A stretch of 64,000 nt of DNA from Lentzea cavernae (GTDB lineage Bacteria > Actinomycetota > Actinomycetes > Mycobacteriales > Pseudonocardiaceae): assembly GCF_014653695.1 (NCBI RefSeq), contig NZ_BNAR01000003.1:186001-250000 (forward strand). Reading direction: 5' to 3'. Below the pieces are notes generated by a model. The model did no database searches, was not told where the DNA came from, and was given only the letters and a program-made list of their open reading frames with translations. Positions 24,733 through 32,653 of the stretch are shown in pieces; position 1 is the first letter of the stretch, and the number at the start of each line of letters is the position of its first letter. A program made the position numbers and the translations under genes.

Positions 24733-25332
24733 CCGGTAGGCGAGCGACACCGCGTGCGTCCGATCGCGCGCGCTGAGCTTGCGCAGGATTCCCTTCACGT
24801 GGGTGCGCACGGTCTCCACGGACAGGACCAGTTCGTCGGCGACCTGCCGGTTCTCCAGGCCCTCCGCGATCAGCGTGAGCACCTCGTACTCGCGCTTGGT
24901 CAGCGTGGGCCGGTCGGCCGACCTCAGGTCGGGGTGCACGAAGCCGCGTGAACGGCAGGTTTCGGCTATCACCCGCACGATCTGCTCCGGCTGGGCGCTG
25001 CGCGGCACGACACCGCGGACACCCGCGTCGAGCGCGGCCGTGACGTAGTGGGCGTGCGAGTGCCCGTCGCGGGCCAGCCCGACGACGAGCAGGGCGGGGT
25101 CGCGCTCGACCAGCAGGCGGGCCAGGTGGCCGACCGGGTCGAGCACGGAGTCGATGAGCAGCACGTCCGGGCGCAGTCGTTCGTGCAGGCGAACGGCAGC
25201 GTTCAGGTCGCCGGTCGAACCGAGCCAGCGCAGGCCGGGAGTCCTTCTGACCAGGGCGGACAGGCCTTCGCGGTAGAGCGGCACGGGATCGATCAGAGCG
25301 ACGCCGGGAGCAGGCCGGCTTGGCGGGAGCAT
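24694..25332 (-). CDS. Orphan LuxR/NarL-type response regulator
   Basis: The 212-residue protein has a receiver domain (about 10-125) with the phospho-acceptor Asp in VLLIDSVLD and a C-terminal LuxR helix-turn-helix (LTKREYEVLTLIAEGLENRQ and VETVRTHVKGILRKL). The ATG follows GGAGGT at good spacing; a start 87 bases earlier is less likely. No histidine kinase gene is adjacent. It diverges from the sodium:solute symporter, which could be its target. Confidence 0.85.
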   Translation of the reverse strand: MLPPSRPAPGVALIDPVPLYREGLSALVRRTPGLRWLGSTGDLNAAVRLHERLRPDVLLIDSVLDPVGHLARLLVERDPALLVVGLARDGHSHAHYVTAALDAGVRGVVPRSAQPEQIVRVIAETCRSRGFVHPDLRSADRPTLTKREYEVLTLIAEGLENRQVADELVLSVETVRTHVKGILRKLSARDRTHAVSLAYRSGLLIGRPAAFE

Positions 25333-25422
25333 CAGCACCTCCGTTCGTGCTTCCGAAGAGGTGACGCCGTTCCCCCGTCCGCGTGACGCGGAACAGGTGA
25401 GGGCCTGACAATGCGCCAAGAC

Positions 25423-25440
25423 TGTTCATGTGTATGAACA
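25423..25440. promoter_or_regulatory. Palindrome TGTTCAT-N4-ATGAACA
   Basis: A perfect 18-bp inverted repeat with 7-bp arms lies between the response regulator and the symporter, about 90 bp from the former and 160 bp from the latter. It is a good candidate binding site for the response regulator or another dimeric protein. Confidence 0.55.
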
Positions 25441-25598
25441 AGGGTCACGAATGTGATTCAAGACCGGCGAAACTCTTCCGCCACGGGGCAACAGTCTCGT
25501 AAGACCTACGTCACATATCCCGTGCGGATGTGCCAGGTTCCGCCGCCATGAGGCCTGGTGCTCTCGCGGGCACACGTGTGTGCACGCAAGGAGGTTTC

Positions 25599-27107
25599 AT
25601 GGGCACCCTCGATTGGGTCGTGGTTGTCGGCTATTTCTTCGTGATGGTCGGGATCGGACTCTGGTCGCGCGGGCGGGTCCACAACATCGCCGACTTCTTC
25701 ACGGCAGGCGGCAAGATGCCGTGGTGGTTGTCCGGCATCTCGCACCACATGTCGGGCTACAGCGCGGTCATGTTCGTCGCGTTCGCCTCGGAGGCCTACC
25801 GGCTCGGACTCACCGTCTACGTGTGGTGGTCGCTGACGATCGGCATCGGCGTCGGCATCGGTGCGTTCCTGTTCGCGCCGCGGTGGAACCGGTTGCGCGC
25901 GAAGCACGACGTCAAGTCACCGCTCGAGTACCTGGCCAAGCGCTACAACGTGCCCACGCAGCAGGTCATGGCCTATGCCGGCGCGCTGCTCAAGGTCGTT
26001 GACATCGCCGCGAAGTGGGCGGCCGTCTCGATCCTGCTCCGCGGCTTCGCGGGCGTCCCGATCACCTGGGGCATCATCATCATCGGCCTGGTCACGATGG
26101 TGTACTCCGTGCTCGGCGGCCTGTGGGCCGACGCGCTCACCGACTTCGGCCAGTTCATCATCCAGGCCGCCGCGGGCTTCGCGATGCTGTTCGCCGTCGC
26201 GAGCACCCTCGGCTGGGACTTCCCCATCACGATCTGGGACAAGCTCCCGGAGAGCCACAGCGACCCGCTGGCGGGCCCGTACACGTCGACGTTCCTCATG
26301 GCGCTGTTCCTGATCAAGACGCTGGAGTACAACGGCGGCATGTGGAACCTGGCGCAGCGCTACATGGCCGCGCCGTCCGGCTTCGCGGCCAAGCGCTCCG
26401 CACTGCTCTCGTCCGCGCTGTGGCTGGTGTGGCCGCTCGTCCTGTTCTTCCCGATGTGGGCGGCGCCGCTGATCGTGCCGGGCCTCGAGGGCGCCCAGGC
26501 GGAAAACGCTTACATCGAGATGGGCAAGCAGATGCTGCCCGCGGGCATGATCGGCCTGGTTCTGGCGGGCTTCTTCTCGCACACCATGGCCATGGTGTCG
26601 TCCGACGCGAACGTCATCGCCGCCGTCATCAACCGCGACATGCTGCCCCACCTGTGGAAGAAGGTGAAGACCTTCTCCGCGGACAACCAGCTGAAGCTGG
26701 CCCGCATCACGACGTTCTCCTTCATCGGCATAAGCATGATCATCGCCATCGCCTCGGGAGGCCAGGGCTTCGTGCTCAAGGTGGTCGTCGACCTGGTCGC
26801 CGCCACGATGGGCCCGATCGCGATCCCGCTGATGCTCGGCCTGCTCCCGTGGTTCCGCAAGATCGGCTCCACGGCGGCGATCGCCTCGGTCGTCGGCGGC
26901 CTCGGCATGTGGGCGTTCCTCTACATCGAGCAGCTGAACAAGGCCGCCTGGGTCACCAAGGGCGTGCTCGTCTCGTGGCCCCTGCTGCTCTCGCTGGTGC
27001 TCTACCTGGCGATCGGCTTCCTGAAGAAGGAGCCCTCCACCGAGCGCGACGTCCTGCTGGACTCGCTCAACTCCGACGAGCCGGAACCGGAGAAGGTGAA
27101 GGCGTAA
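25599..27107 (+). CDS. Sodium:solute symporter (SSS family)
   Basis: The 502-residue protein has about 13-14 membrane helices and SSS family features: an N-terminal YFFVMVGIGLWSRGR, the FFTAGGKMPWW segment and SPLEYLAKRYN. Members couple sodium entry to uptake of sugars, amino acids, carboxylates or osmolytes; the solute here is not determined. The ATG is fixed by a strong AAGGAGG ribosome site. The leader of more than 150 bases contains a palindrome at 25423 and a CACACGTGTG palindrome near 25571. The C-terminus overlaps the convergent small membrane protein gene by 41 bp. Confidence 0.9.
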   Translation: MGTLDWVVVVGYFFVMVGIGLWSRGRVHNIADFFTAGGKMPWWLSGISHHMSGYSAVMFVAFASEAYRLGLTVYVWWSLTIGIGVGIGAFLFAPRWNRLRAKHDVKSPLEYLAKRYNVPTQQVMAYAGALLKVVDIAAKWAAVSILLRGFAGVPITWGIIIIGLVTMVYSVLGGLWADALTDFGQFIIQAAAGFAMLFAVASTLGWDFPITIWDKLPESHSDPLAGPYTSTFLMALFLIKTLEYNGGMWNLAQRYMAAPSGFAAKRSALLSSALWLVWPLVLFFPMWAAPLIVPGLEGAQAENAYIEMGKQMLPAGMIGLVLAGFFSHTMAMVSSDANVIAAVINRDMLPHLWKKVKTFSADNQLKLARITTFSFIGISMIIAIASGGQGFVLKVVVDLVAATMGPIAIPLMLGLLPWFRKIGSTAAIASVVGGLGMWAFLYIEQLNKAAWVTKGVLVSWPLLLSLVLYLAIGFLKKEPSTERDVLLDSLNSDEPEPEKVKA

Positions 27108-27429
27108 GCCTTTCGTTCCGCATGATCCTCGCGGCGGCGCACCCGAACAGGGTCGCCGCCGCGAGCCACACGTAGGGCATCGGCGTGCCGGTGTAGGTCT
27201 GGGCCGTGCCCGCCAGCACCACCGTCGCACCCGCGACCAGACCGGTCGTGTGCACCACCGGGAACTCGCTCTTCAACACCGTCACCACCGCGACGGGCAC
27301 GAGCAGGAACCCGTAGGCCAGCACCCGCGTCAGCAGGTTCGCGTGATCGGCGATCTCGTACCGGAGAGCCGGCAGGGCGAGCACCGCCAGCACCACGCCC
27401 ACCGCGAGCCCGATCAGAAGGCTCTTCAC
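27067..27429 (-). CDS. Small multi-pass membrane protein (120 aa)
   Basis: The protein has four hydrophobic segments (VKSLLIGLAVGVVLAVLAL, LAYGFLLVPVAVVTVL, TTGLVAGATVVLAGT, YVWLAAATLFGCAAA) and a short basic tail. The GTG start behind CAAGGAC is preferred; ATGs at 27456 and 27483 would add 9-18 residues. No family recognised. It is convergent with, and overlaps, the symporter gene. Confidence 0.7.
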   Translation of the reverse strand: MKSLLIGLAVGVVLAVLALPALRYEIADHANLLTRVLAYGFLLVPVAVVTVLKSEFPVVHTTGLVAGATVVLAGTAQTYTGTPMPYVWLAAATLFGCAAARIMRNERLTPSPSPVPARRS

Positions 27430-27546
27430 GCTTTGTCCTTGCCAGGAACGCGTCATGCGCTCAAGGACGCGTGTGTGGCGCATCGGTTGCCGTGGCGTGC
27501 GTCATCGTCACGAGACTCTTTCGCATCACCCATGCACAGTGGATGC

Positions 27547-27963
27547 ATGGGTAAGTGGTCTCCCGCAGACGACGCGGAACTCGCCACCGGCTGGCGACTC
27601 TGGCTGGAGCTCAGCGACCGCGTGTGGCCGGACCCCTCCTGGGACGGCACACCGGCCGACGCCATCCGCCAGGTGCGCGCGCTGCTGTCCGTGTGCGAGG
27701 AGATCCGCCTCTCCTACCTCGACGAGACCTCACGCCCCTCCGTCGCCCTGCTGCAACTCCTGCAGTCCATGTCCTTCGTCGCCTCGTTCGCCGTCGACCT
27801 CTGGCACGACGACACACACCCGTTGGACGTGGAACGCGCCGAACTCCTACACGGCGACCTGGCCTCGTTCGCCGACCACGTGGCCGGCGTGCGCGCGGCA
27901 CTCGCCCGCGGCGGCGGCTGGGCGGAGCTGGACCGCCGCCCGTGGGGCCTACCGGTCGACTGA
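27547..27963 (+). CDS. Hypothetical protein (138 aa)
   Basis: A soluble, mostly helical protein beginning MGKWSPADDAELATGWRLWL, Trp- and Asp-rich, with QLLQSMSFVASFAVDLWHDD in the middle and WAELDRRPWGLPVD at the end. Codon bias is strong only from this ATG on. No domain recognised. It is the last protein gene before an AT-richer gap and the tRNA-Gly gene. Confidence 0.7.
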   Translation: MGKWSPADDAELATGWRLWLELSDRVWPDPSWDGTPADAIRQVRALLSVCEEIRLSYLDETSRPSVALLQLLQSMSFVASFAVDLWHDDTHPLDVERAELLHGDLASFADHVAGVRAALARGGGWAELDRRPWGLPVD

Positions 27964-27984
27964 CCCCCAGCGATGGTCGTTGGC

Positions 27985-28200
27985 ATGACTGACTACGCGA
28001 TGTCAGACAACCAACTAAAGCGCGATTTTTTTTGAGGCAAGTTCACTGGAAACGTCAAGGCAGTCGTCGACGAGTGGGACGAGCCGGCCAAATGTGAACA
28101 GCCCAGCAAGTCGCAACTCCACAACGAGGAGGGGCATGCTTGCCGGCATTCCACGAGTGTCGTCGACCGCGCAAGCCGGCTCAAGAACCGTTCGGGTAGC
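27985..28200. other. AT-richer segment beside tRNA-Gly, possible gene remnant
   Basis: This stretch has visibly lower GC than its neighbours and no sustained coding bias. A 16-codon frame (MTDYAMSDNQLKRDFF) ends at a TGA directly after a run of eight T. Beyond it all frames are short or atypical; reading through the TGA, or removing one T, opens longer frames without recognisable similarity. Its place next to the 3' end of a tRNA gene is where integrative elements usually insert, so it may be a decayed insertion scar. Confidence 0.35.
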
Positions 28201-28204
28201 GGAA

Positions 28205-28233
28205 CGAAAAAGGCCCTCCGCGTGGAGGGCCTT
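28205..28233 (-). terminator. Terminator of the tRNA-Gly gene
   Basis: A perfect 10-bp stem (AAGGCCCTCC / GGAGGGCCTT) read on the minus strand is followed by TTTTTCG. It lies 9 bases beyond the tRNA 3' end. Confidence 0.8.
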
Positions 28234-28241
28234 CGTCGTGG

Positions 28242-28312
28242 AGCGGGTGACGGGAATCGAACCCGCCTCTACAGCTTGGGAAGCTGTCGTTCTACCAATG
28301 AACTACACCCGC
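28242..28312 (-). tRNA. tRNA-Gly(CCC)
   Basis: The minus-strand sequence folds as a 71-nt tRNA: acceptor GCGGGTG/CACCCGC, D stem GTTC/GAAC with loop ATTGGTA, anticodon stem ACAGC/GCTGT with loop TTCCCAA (anticodon CCC, reading GGG), and T arm GCGGG TTCGATT CCCGT. The CCA end is not encoded. Confidence 0.95.
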
Positions 28313-28406
28313 AGGATCAAGCTCGTCGCCGATCATACACAGACCGGCAACGTGACGTCTCACGGTGCTGGGTGGCCAACGACGCCGACTCCGTTAGCCT
28401 GTCCGG

Positions 28407-28988
28407 GTGCTGCTGAGTGACCAGGATCTGCGCAAAGAGGTCGAGTCCGGCCGTCTCGCCCTCGACCCCTTCGACGTGGAGATGCTCCAGCCGTCGAGCA
28501 TCGACGTCCGGCTGGACCGGTTCTTCCGGGTCTTCAACAACACGAAGTACACCCACATCGATCCCGCGCAGCAGCAGGACGACCTGACGAGCCTCATCGA
28601 GACGCCGGCGGACGAGCAGTTCGTGCTGCACCCCGGTGAGTTCGTGCTCGGGTCGACCTTCGAGATGGTGACGTTGCCGGACGACCTGGCCGGGCGGCTG
28701 GAGGGCAAGTCCAGTCTTGGGCGGCTCGGGCTGCTCACGCACTCCACGGCGGGGTTCATCGACCCCGGCTTCTCCGGGCACATCACGCTGGAGTTGTCGA
28801 ACGTCGCGAACCTGCCCATCACGTTGCACCCCGGCATGAAGATCGGGCAGTTGTGCCTGTTCAAGCTGTCGAGCCCGGCGGAGCACCCCTACGGTTCGTC
28901 GCAGGCCGGCAGCCGGTACCAGGGGCAGCGCGGGCCGACGCCCAGCCGCGCGTACCTGAACTTCCACCGCACGGACACGCGCCGCTAG
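28407..28988 (+). CDS. dcd: dCTP deaminase
   Basis: The 193-residue protein is a full-length dCTP deaminase: [13 protein letters not shown] at the start, the substrate-binding [11 protein letters not shown] (about 100-110), [14 protein letters not shown] and the catalytic Glu129 in LELSN. It makes dUTP from dCTP; actinobacterial relatives (M. tuberculosis) also cleave dUTP to dUMP, supplying thymidylate synthesis. The GTG start sits eight bases after TAGCCT, consistent with a leaderless mRNA. The 3' end overlaps the convergent CDF gene by 4 bp. Confidence 0.95.
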   Translation: MLLSDQDLRKEVESGRLALDPFDVEMLQPSSIDVRLDRFFRVFNNTKYTHIDPAQQQDDLTSLIETPADEQFVLHPGEFVLGSTFEMVTLPDDLAGRLEGKSSLGRLGLLTHSTAGFIDPGFSGHITLELSNVANLPITLHPGMKIGQLCLFKLSSPAEHPYGSSQAGSRYQGQRGPTPSRAYLNFHRTDTRR

Positions 28989-29965
28989 CTCAGGTCGCCG
29001 TAGCGCTCCAGCACCCGGCGGCGCAGTTCCGGGTCTGTGCGGGGGACGGGTTCGAGGAAGATCTCGTCCAGGTCGGTGAACTCCGCGTGCAGTTCCGCGG
29101 AGATGCGCACGCAGGCGTCTTCCAGTTGGTGTGCGGTGAGGGCGTCGTCGAAGTCGAGGCGGGCGCACAGCAGCACGCGGTCGGTGCCGATGAGCATCGT
29201 CAGCACGTCCACCACGGCGTCGACCTCGGGCAGTTCGCCGAGGCGGCGCCAGATGGCCTTCACCATCACGGGGTCCGCCTGCCGGCCGATCAACAGACCG
29301 CGGTTGGTGCGGGCCAGGACGTACGCGACCGACGCCAGCAGCAGGCCGATCGCCAGTGACGCGAGGCCGTCCCACACCGACGAGCCGGTCAGCTGGTGCA
29401 GGCCGAGGCCCGCGAACGCCAGGAGCAGGCCGATCAGGGCGGCCGAGTCCTCCAGGAACACGGTCTTGACGGTCGGGTCGTCGGAGACGCGCAGGAAGTC
29501 CCAGAACCCGCGGCCGTGCTTGGCGGACTCGGAGCGGACCTGGCGGAACGCCTGCGTCCACGAGATCGACTCGAGGACGAACGCCAGGCCCAGCACGATG
29601 TAGCCGACCAGCGGGCGGGTCTGCTCCTCCGGGTGGCCGAAGACGGTGCGGAAGCCTTCGTAGAACGCGAACATCGCGCCCGAGGCGAAGATCGAGACCG
29701 CGGCCAGCAGCGACCAGAAGTAGCGCTCCTTGCCGTAGCCGAACGGGTGGCGGCGGTCGGCGGGGCGGTCCGAGCGGCGCAGGGCGGTGAGCAGGAGCGC
29801 CTCGGTGAACGTGTCGGCGACCGAGTGCGCGGCCTCCGAGAGGATTGCCGCCGAACCGGTCAAAACGCCCGCAACGGCTTTCATGATGGCAATCGCCAGG
29901 TTCACCAGCAGGGCCAGCACGACGGTGAGAGTGCTTTCGCCGGAGGCCTGCGGCTTTTCGCTCAT
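28985..29965 (-). CDS. Cation diffusion facilitator, SLC30A9/ZnT9-like subgroup
   Basis: The 326-residue protein has six membrane helices and a C-terminal cytoplasmic domain. The first metal-site motif HSVAD (in AAHSVADTF) is present, followed by [14 protein letters not shown]; but the second site, usually HxxxD, reads EDSAALIG. This acidic replacement is what I associate with the SLC30A9-like branch, so metal choice may differ from ordinary zinc/manganese exporters. It diverges from the MarR gene. Confidence 0.87.
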   Translation of the reverse strand: MSEKPQASGESTLTVVLALLVNLAIAIMKAVAGVLTGSAAILSEAAHSVADTFTEALLLTALRRSDRPADRRHPFGYGKERYFWSLLAAVSIFASGAMFAFYEGFRTVFGHPEEQTRPLVGYIVLGLAFVLESISWTQAFRQVRSESAKHGRGFWDFLRVSDDPTVKTVFLEDSAALIGLLLAFAGLGLHQLTGSSVWDGLASLAIGLLLASVAYVLARTNRGLLIGRQADPVMVKAIWRRLGELPEVDAVVDVLTMLIGTDRVLLCARLDFDDALTAHQLEDACVRISAELHAEFTDLDEIFLEPVPRTDPELRRRVLERYGDLS

Positions 29966-30138
29966 GGCTGATCAGCGTAGGCGTCCGGGCGCACCCACAC
30001 CCGTTGTGAAAGGGGTGCGTCGGCGTTACTGCATTCGAGTGACATTCGGCGGTCAGAGCAACATCCACGAGGGCTGGGGTGTCTTAAGGCTGGGATCTGC
30101 ACCGGGGGGACGCTGATCACCAGGGGGTAAGACGGAAT

Positions 30139-30165
30139 GGCCCGCGTCCGGGAGAGACGCGGGCC
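30139..30165. terminator. Hairpin in a divergent intergenic region
   Basis: A perfect 10-bp stem (GGCCCGCGTC / GACGCGGGCC) with a 7-base loop precedes GTTCTG. It stands 33 bp before the MarR gene although no gene ends nearby on either strand, so it may end a short non-coding transcript. The rest of the 232-bp gap shows nothing else clear. Confidence 0.45.
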
Positions 30166-30197
30166 GTTCTGCATGAGGGCGCAACTACCATCGTGAG

Positions 30198-30749
30198 ATG
30201 GGCGAGCGTGGTGCGGACGACACCGACACCGAGGTCGAGTCGTGGAGGGCCGTGGTCCCGGCGATCGATCCGGTGGTCGAGGGCGTGGTCGACCGGGTGC
30301 ACCAGATCAGCAAGTACCTCGACTTCCTCGCCACGGAGATCGCCGCGCCGCACGGGCTCAACCGCGCCGACTACGAGATCCTCGCCCGGCTCTTCTGGAT
30401 CGGGCCGCCGCACCGGCTCACGCCCAAGCAGCTCGCGAACGGCACGCTGAGCCCGGCCACGACGATCACGAGCCGCCTCGACCGGCTCGAGAAGGCGGGG
30501 CTCGTGGTCCGCGAACTCGACCCGAGCGACCGCCGGTCGTTGCCCGCGACGCTGACCGACGCCGGTCGCGAGATCTTCCTGCGGATCGTCGCGGGCCAGG
30601 CGGAACGGGAGCGCGACCTCTTCACCGCGCTGCCCGGCGCCGACCTGGAGACCCTGCGCGACCTGTTGCGCCAGGTCATGGAGGTGCTGTCGGGCGAACT
30701 GGGGCCCGCGCACCGTCGCACCCGGCTCGCGCTCGACAGCAAGGAGTAA
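30198..30749 (+). CDS. MarR-family transcriptional regulator
   Basis: The 183-residue protein is a winged-helix MarR regulator with LTPKQLANGTLSPATTITSRL as the HTH region, the wing PSDRRSLPATLTDAGR and flanking dimerisation helices. A TACCAT hexamer six bases before the ATG suggests a leaderless message. The CGT(A/G)CTATC repeats at 30762-30785 just downstream, and the divergent CDF gene, are possible targets; no ligand is implied. Confidence 0.9.
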   Translation: MGERGADDTDTEVESWRAVVPAIDPVVEGVVDRVHQISKYLDFLATEIAAPHGLNRADYEILARLFWIGPPHRLTPKQLANGTLSPATTITSRLDRLEKAGLVVRELDPSDRRSLPATLTDAGREIFLRIVAGQAERERDLFTALPGADLETLRDLLRQVMEVLSGELGPAHRRTRLALDSKE

Positions 30750-30761
30750 TTGCTACGAACT

Positions 30762-30785
30762 CGTACTATCCGATATCGTGCTATC
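30762..30785. repeat. Direct repeat CGT(A/G)CTATC
   Basis: CGTACTATC (30762-30770) and CGTGCTATC (30777-30785) start 15 bp apart around a CGATATCG palindrome. They lie 12 bp after the MarR stop and 123 bp before the surface-protein start. A regulatory role is possible. Confidence 0.35.
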
Positions 30786-30907
30786 TGGCGCGAGAGGGAG
30801 GGGTGCGAGATGGGTGGTTATCCGCTGTCCGAGTGACCGGGATCACGCAACGCTGACCCCCGGCGATTCGATGTCCTAATTGGAGCAATCGAACGCTGGG
30901 GGAATCA

Positions 30908-32182
30908 GTGAAGAAGTTCTGCGCCGTCGCGATGACGGCTGCCCTCGTCCTGCCCGTCGTGGCCACGTCCGCCGCGGCACAGGACGAGACGATCACCGTC
31001 GAGGGCCTGTTCTTCCTCGACCGCAACGGCGACAACGTCTTCAACGAGGGCGAGAACGTCCGCGCCAACGGCAAGGGCGTCGCCGTCCGCGTCCAGGGCA
31101 GCACCGAGCTGGTCGGCACGTTCCCGACCGGTCCGGACGGCAGGTACAAGGCCGTCCTGCCGAAGGGGCCGAAGTACACGATCACCAACATCGACATGAC
31201 CGACTACACGACCACGAAGGTGGGTCACGGCGCGTCGGAGTCCACGTCGGGCGTCGACTTCCCGTTGCGCGGCGAGTTCCTCAGCGGCTTCTCCTTCGTC
31301 GACACCAACGGTGACGGCGTGAAGCAGGCCGACGAGAAGGTCCACAGCGGCAAGGTGAAGGTGACCGGCCAGGTCCAGACCGGCGCTCAGTTCAGCGGCG
31401 AGGCGCAGGCGGGCCCGGACGGCGCCTACCGGCTCGACCTCCCGCTGGGCGCCCTGACGCTGACCGCGCCGAACCTCGCGAAGGACGGGCTCGCGCTCGC
31501 GAAGCCGAGGCAGGACCAGGACGTCGACTGGGTCACCGGCACGCGCGCCCTCGGTGCGGCCGCAGGACAGCGCGACATCCGGGTGGACGTGCGCTACGTC
31601 GAGGCCAAGGCCGACATCGCGCTCGAGTCCGCGATCTCGCCGGTCAAGGACAGCTACACCCTCGGCGAGCAGGTCGACGTGAAGCTGACGGTCTCCAACA
31701 AGGGCAACGTGCCGGTCGCACCGACGCTCGTCCTGGGGTCCTTCGCCGCGAAGCTGGTGTCGCACAGCGACAACGTGACCGTGCAGCCGGGCACCGAGGA
31801 CGTCTTCACCGTCAAGGAGAAGATCCTCCCGGGGCAGCAGCTGGATGTCGTGCTCAAGATCGAGCTGGACGACCTGGAGTACCGGGAGGTGCACGCGATG
31901 GCGCGCTTCGGCTTCGACGGTCTCCCGGACACGAACCGCAAGAACAACGTCGCGGTCCTGCCGATCAAGGTCGTGGCGAAGGGCACCACCGTGCCGACGA
32001 CGTCGACCACGTCGGCCACCGCCGCTCCGACGACCACGACCACGCCGGCCGTGGCCAAGGCGGGAAACCAGTCCGGCCTCGCCTCGACGGGTGCGTCCGT
32101 GTTCGGGTTCCTGGGCCTCGGTTCGCTGCTGCTCGCGGCCGGTGCCGCGGCGTTCTTCATGGCGCGCCGCCGCCGGTCCTGA
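30908..32182 (+). CDS. Cell-wall-anchored surface protein with LASTG sorting signal
   Basis: The 424-residue protein has a Sec signal peptide (1-24), two or more beta-sandwich repeats resembling SdrD/Cna-B modules, each opening with a calcium-loop-like acidic run (FLDRNGDNVFNEGEN, FVDTNGDGVKQADEK), a CARDB-like domain, a Thr-rich spacer and a C-terminal sorting signal: LASTG at 391-395, a hydrophobic helix and RRRRS. LAXTG is the motif used by class E sortases in high-GC actinobacteria, so the protein should be covalently linked to the wall. The GTG start follows GGGGGAA. No sortase gene is in the window. Confidence 0.85.
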   Translation: MKKFCAVAMTAALVLPVVATSAAAQDETITVEGLFFLDRNGDNVFNEGENVRANGKGVAVRVQGSTELVGTFPTGPDGRYKAVLPKGPKYTITNIDMTDYTTTKVGHGASESTSGVDFPLRGEFLSGFSFVDTNGDGVKQADEKVHSGKVKVTGQVQTGAQFSGEAQAGPDGAYRLDLPLGALTLTAPNLAKDGLALAKPRQDQDVDWVTGTRALGAAAGQRDIRVDVRYVEAKADIALESAISPVKDSYTLGEQVDVKLTVSNKGNVPVAPTLVLGSFAAKLVSHSDNVTVQPGTEDVFTVKEKILPGQQLDVVLKIELDDLEYREVHAMARFGFDGLPDTNRKNNVAVLPIKVVAKGTTVPTTSTTSATAAPTTTTTPAVAKAGNQSGLASTGASVFGFLGLGSLLLAAGAAAFFMARRRRS

Positions 32183-32214
32183 CCACATAGGACCCGCCAC
32201 GGCTAGGCTGCGGC

Positions 32215-32595
32215 ATGGGCATCTTGGTGCATGTGCTGCTGACTGCCGTGGCGGTCTGGGTGTCGACCGCCCTCCCCGGCATCGACCTGGGCGAGGGCTC
32301 GACCGGCTCGAGGATCCTCACGCTGATCGGCGTCGCGGTGATCTTCGGCCTGGTCAACGCGATCGTGAAGCCGGTCGTGAAGTTCTTCGGCTGCCTGTTC
32401 TACCTGCTCACGCTCGGCCTGATCGGGCTCCTGGTGAACGCGCTGCTGTTCATGCTCACCGGCTGGCTGGCCGAGCAGTTCGACCTGCCGTTCCGCGTCG
32501 ACGGCTTCTGGCCCGCGTTCTGGGGTGCGATCATCGTCGCCCTGACCGGCTGGGTGTTGAACGTGGTCTACGACAAGATCACCGACAACGACTGA
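32215..32595 (+). CDS. Four-helix membrane protein of the phage-holin-IV/DUF360 family
   Basis: The 126-residue protein has four membrane helices with the family motif GLVNAIVKPVVKFFG in the first half and FWGAIIVALTGWVLN in the last helix, matching the mycobacterial 4TMS phage holin superfamily. Despite the name these are chromosomal proteins of unknown function and there is no phage context here. It follows the surface-protein gene by 32 bp and ends at a strong terminator. Confidence 0.85.
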   Translation: MGILVHVLLTAVAVWVSTALPGIDLGEGSTGSRILTLIGVAVIFGLVNAIVKPVVKFFGCLFYLLTLGLIGLLVNALLFMLTGWLAEQFDLPFRVDGFWPAFWGAIIVALTGWVLNVVYDKITDND

Positions 32596-32606
32596 CGAAG
32601 CAACGA

Positions 32607-32641
32607 AAAGGCCCTCGGTCCACAACGGACCGAGGGCCTTT
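32607..32641. terminator. Bidirectional terminator
   Basis: A perfect 15-bp stem (AAAGGCCCTCGGTCC / GGACCGAGGGCCTTT) with a 5-base loop lies between two convergent genes, with A- and T-rich ends on either side. Confidence 0.85.
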
Positions 32642-32653
32642 CGCTTGCTGTGA

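Noticed and set aside
27985..28200. Ser/Thr-rich translation obtained after deleting one T, considered as a peptide natural-product precursor
   Set aside because: It needs an assumed frameshift, has no modification or export genes nearby and no recognisable core motif.
32215..32595. Phage origin suggested by the phage-holin family name
   Set aside because: The family is chromosomal in mycobacteria and relatives, and no phage structural, lysis or integrase genes are present.
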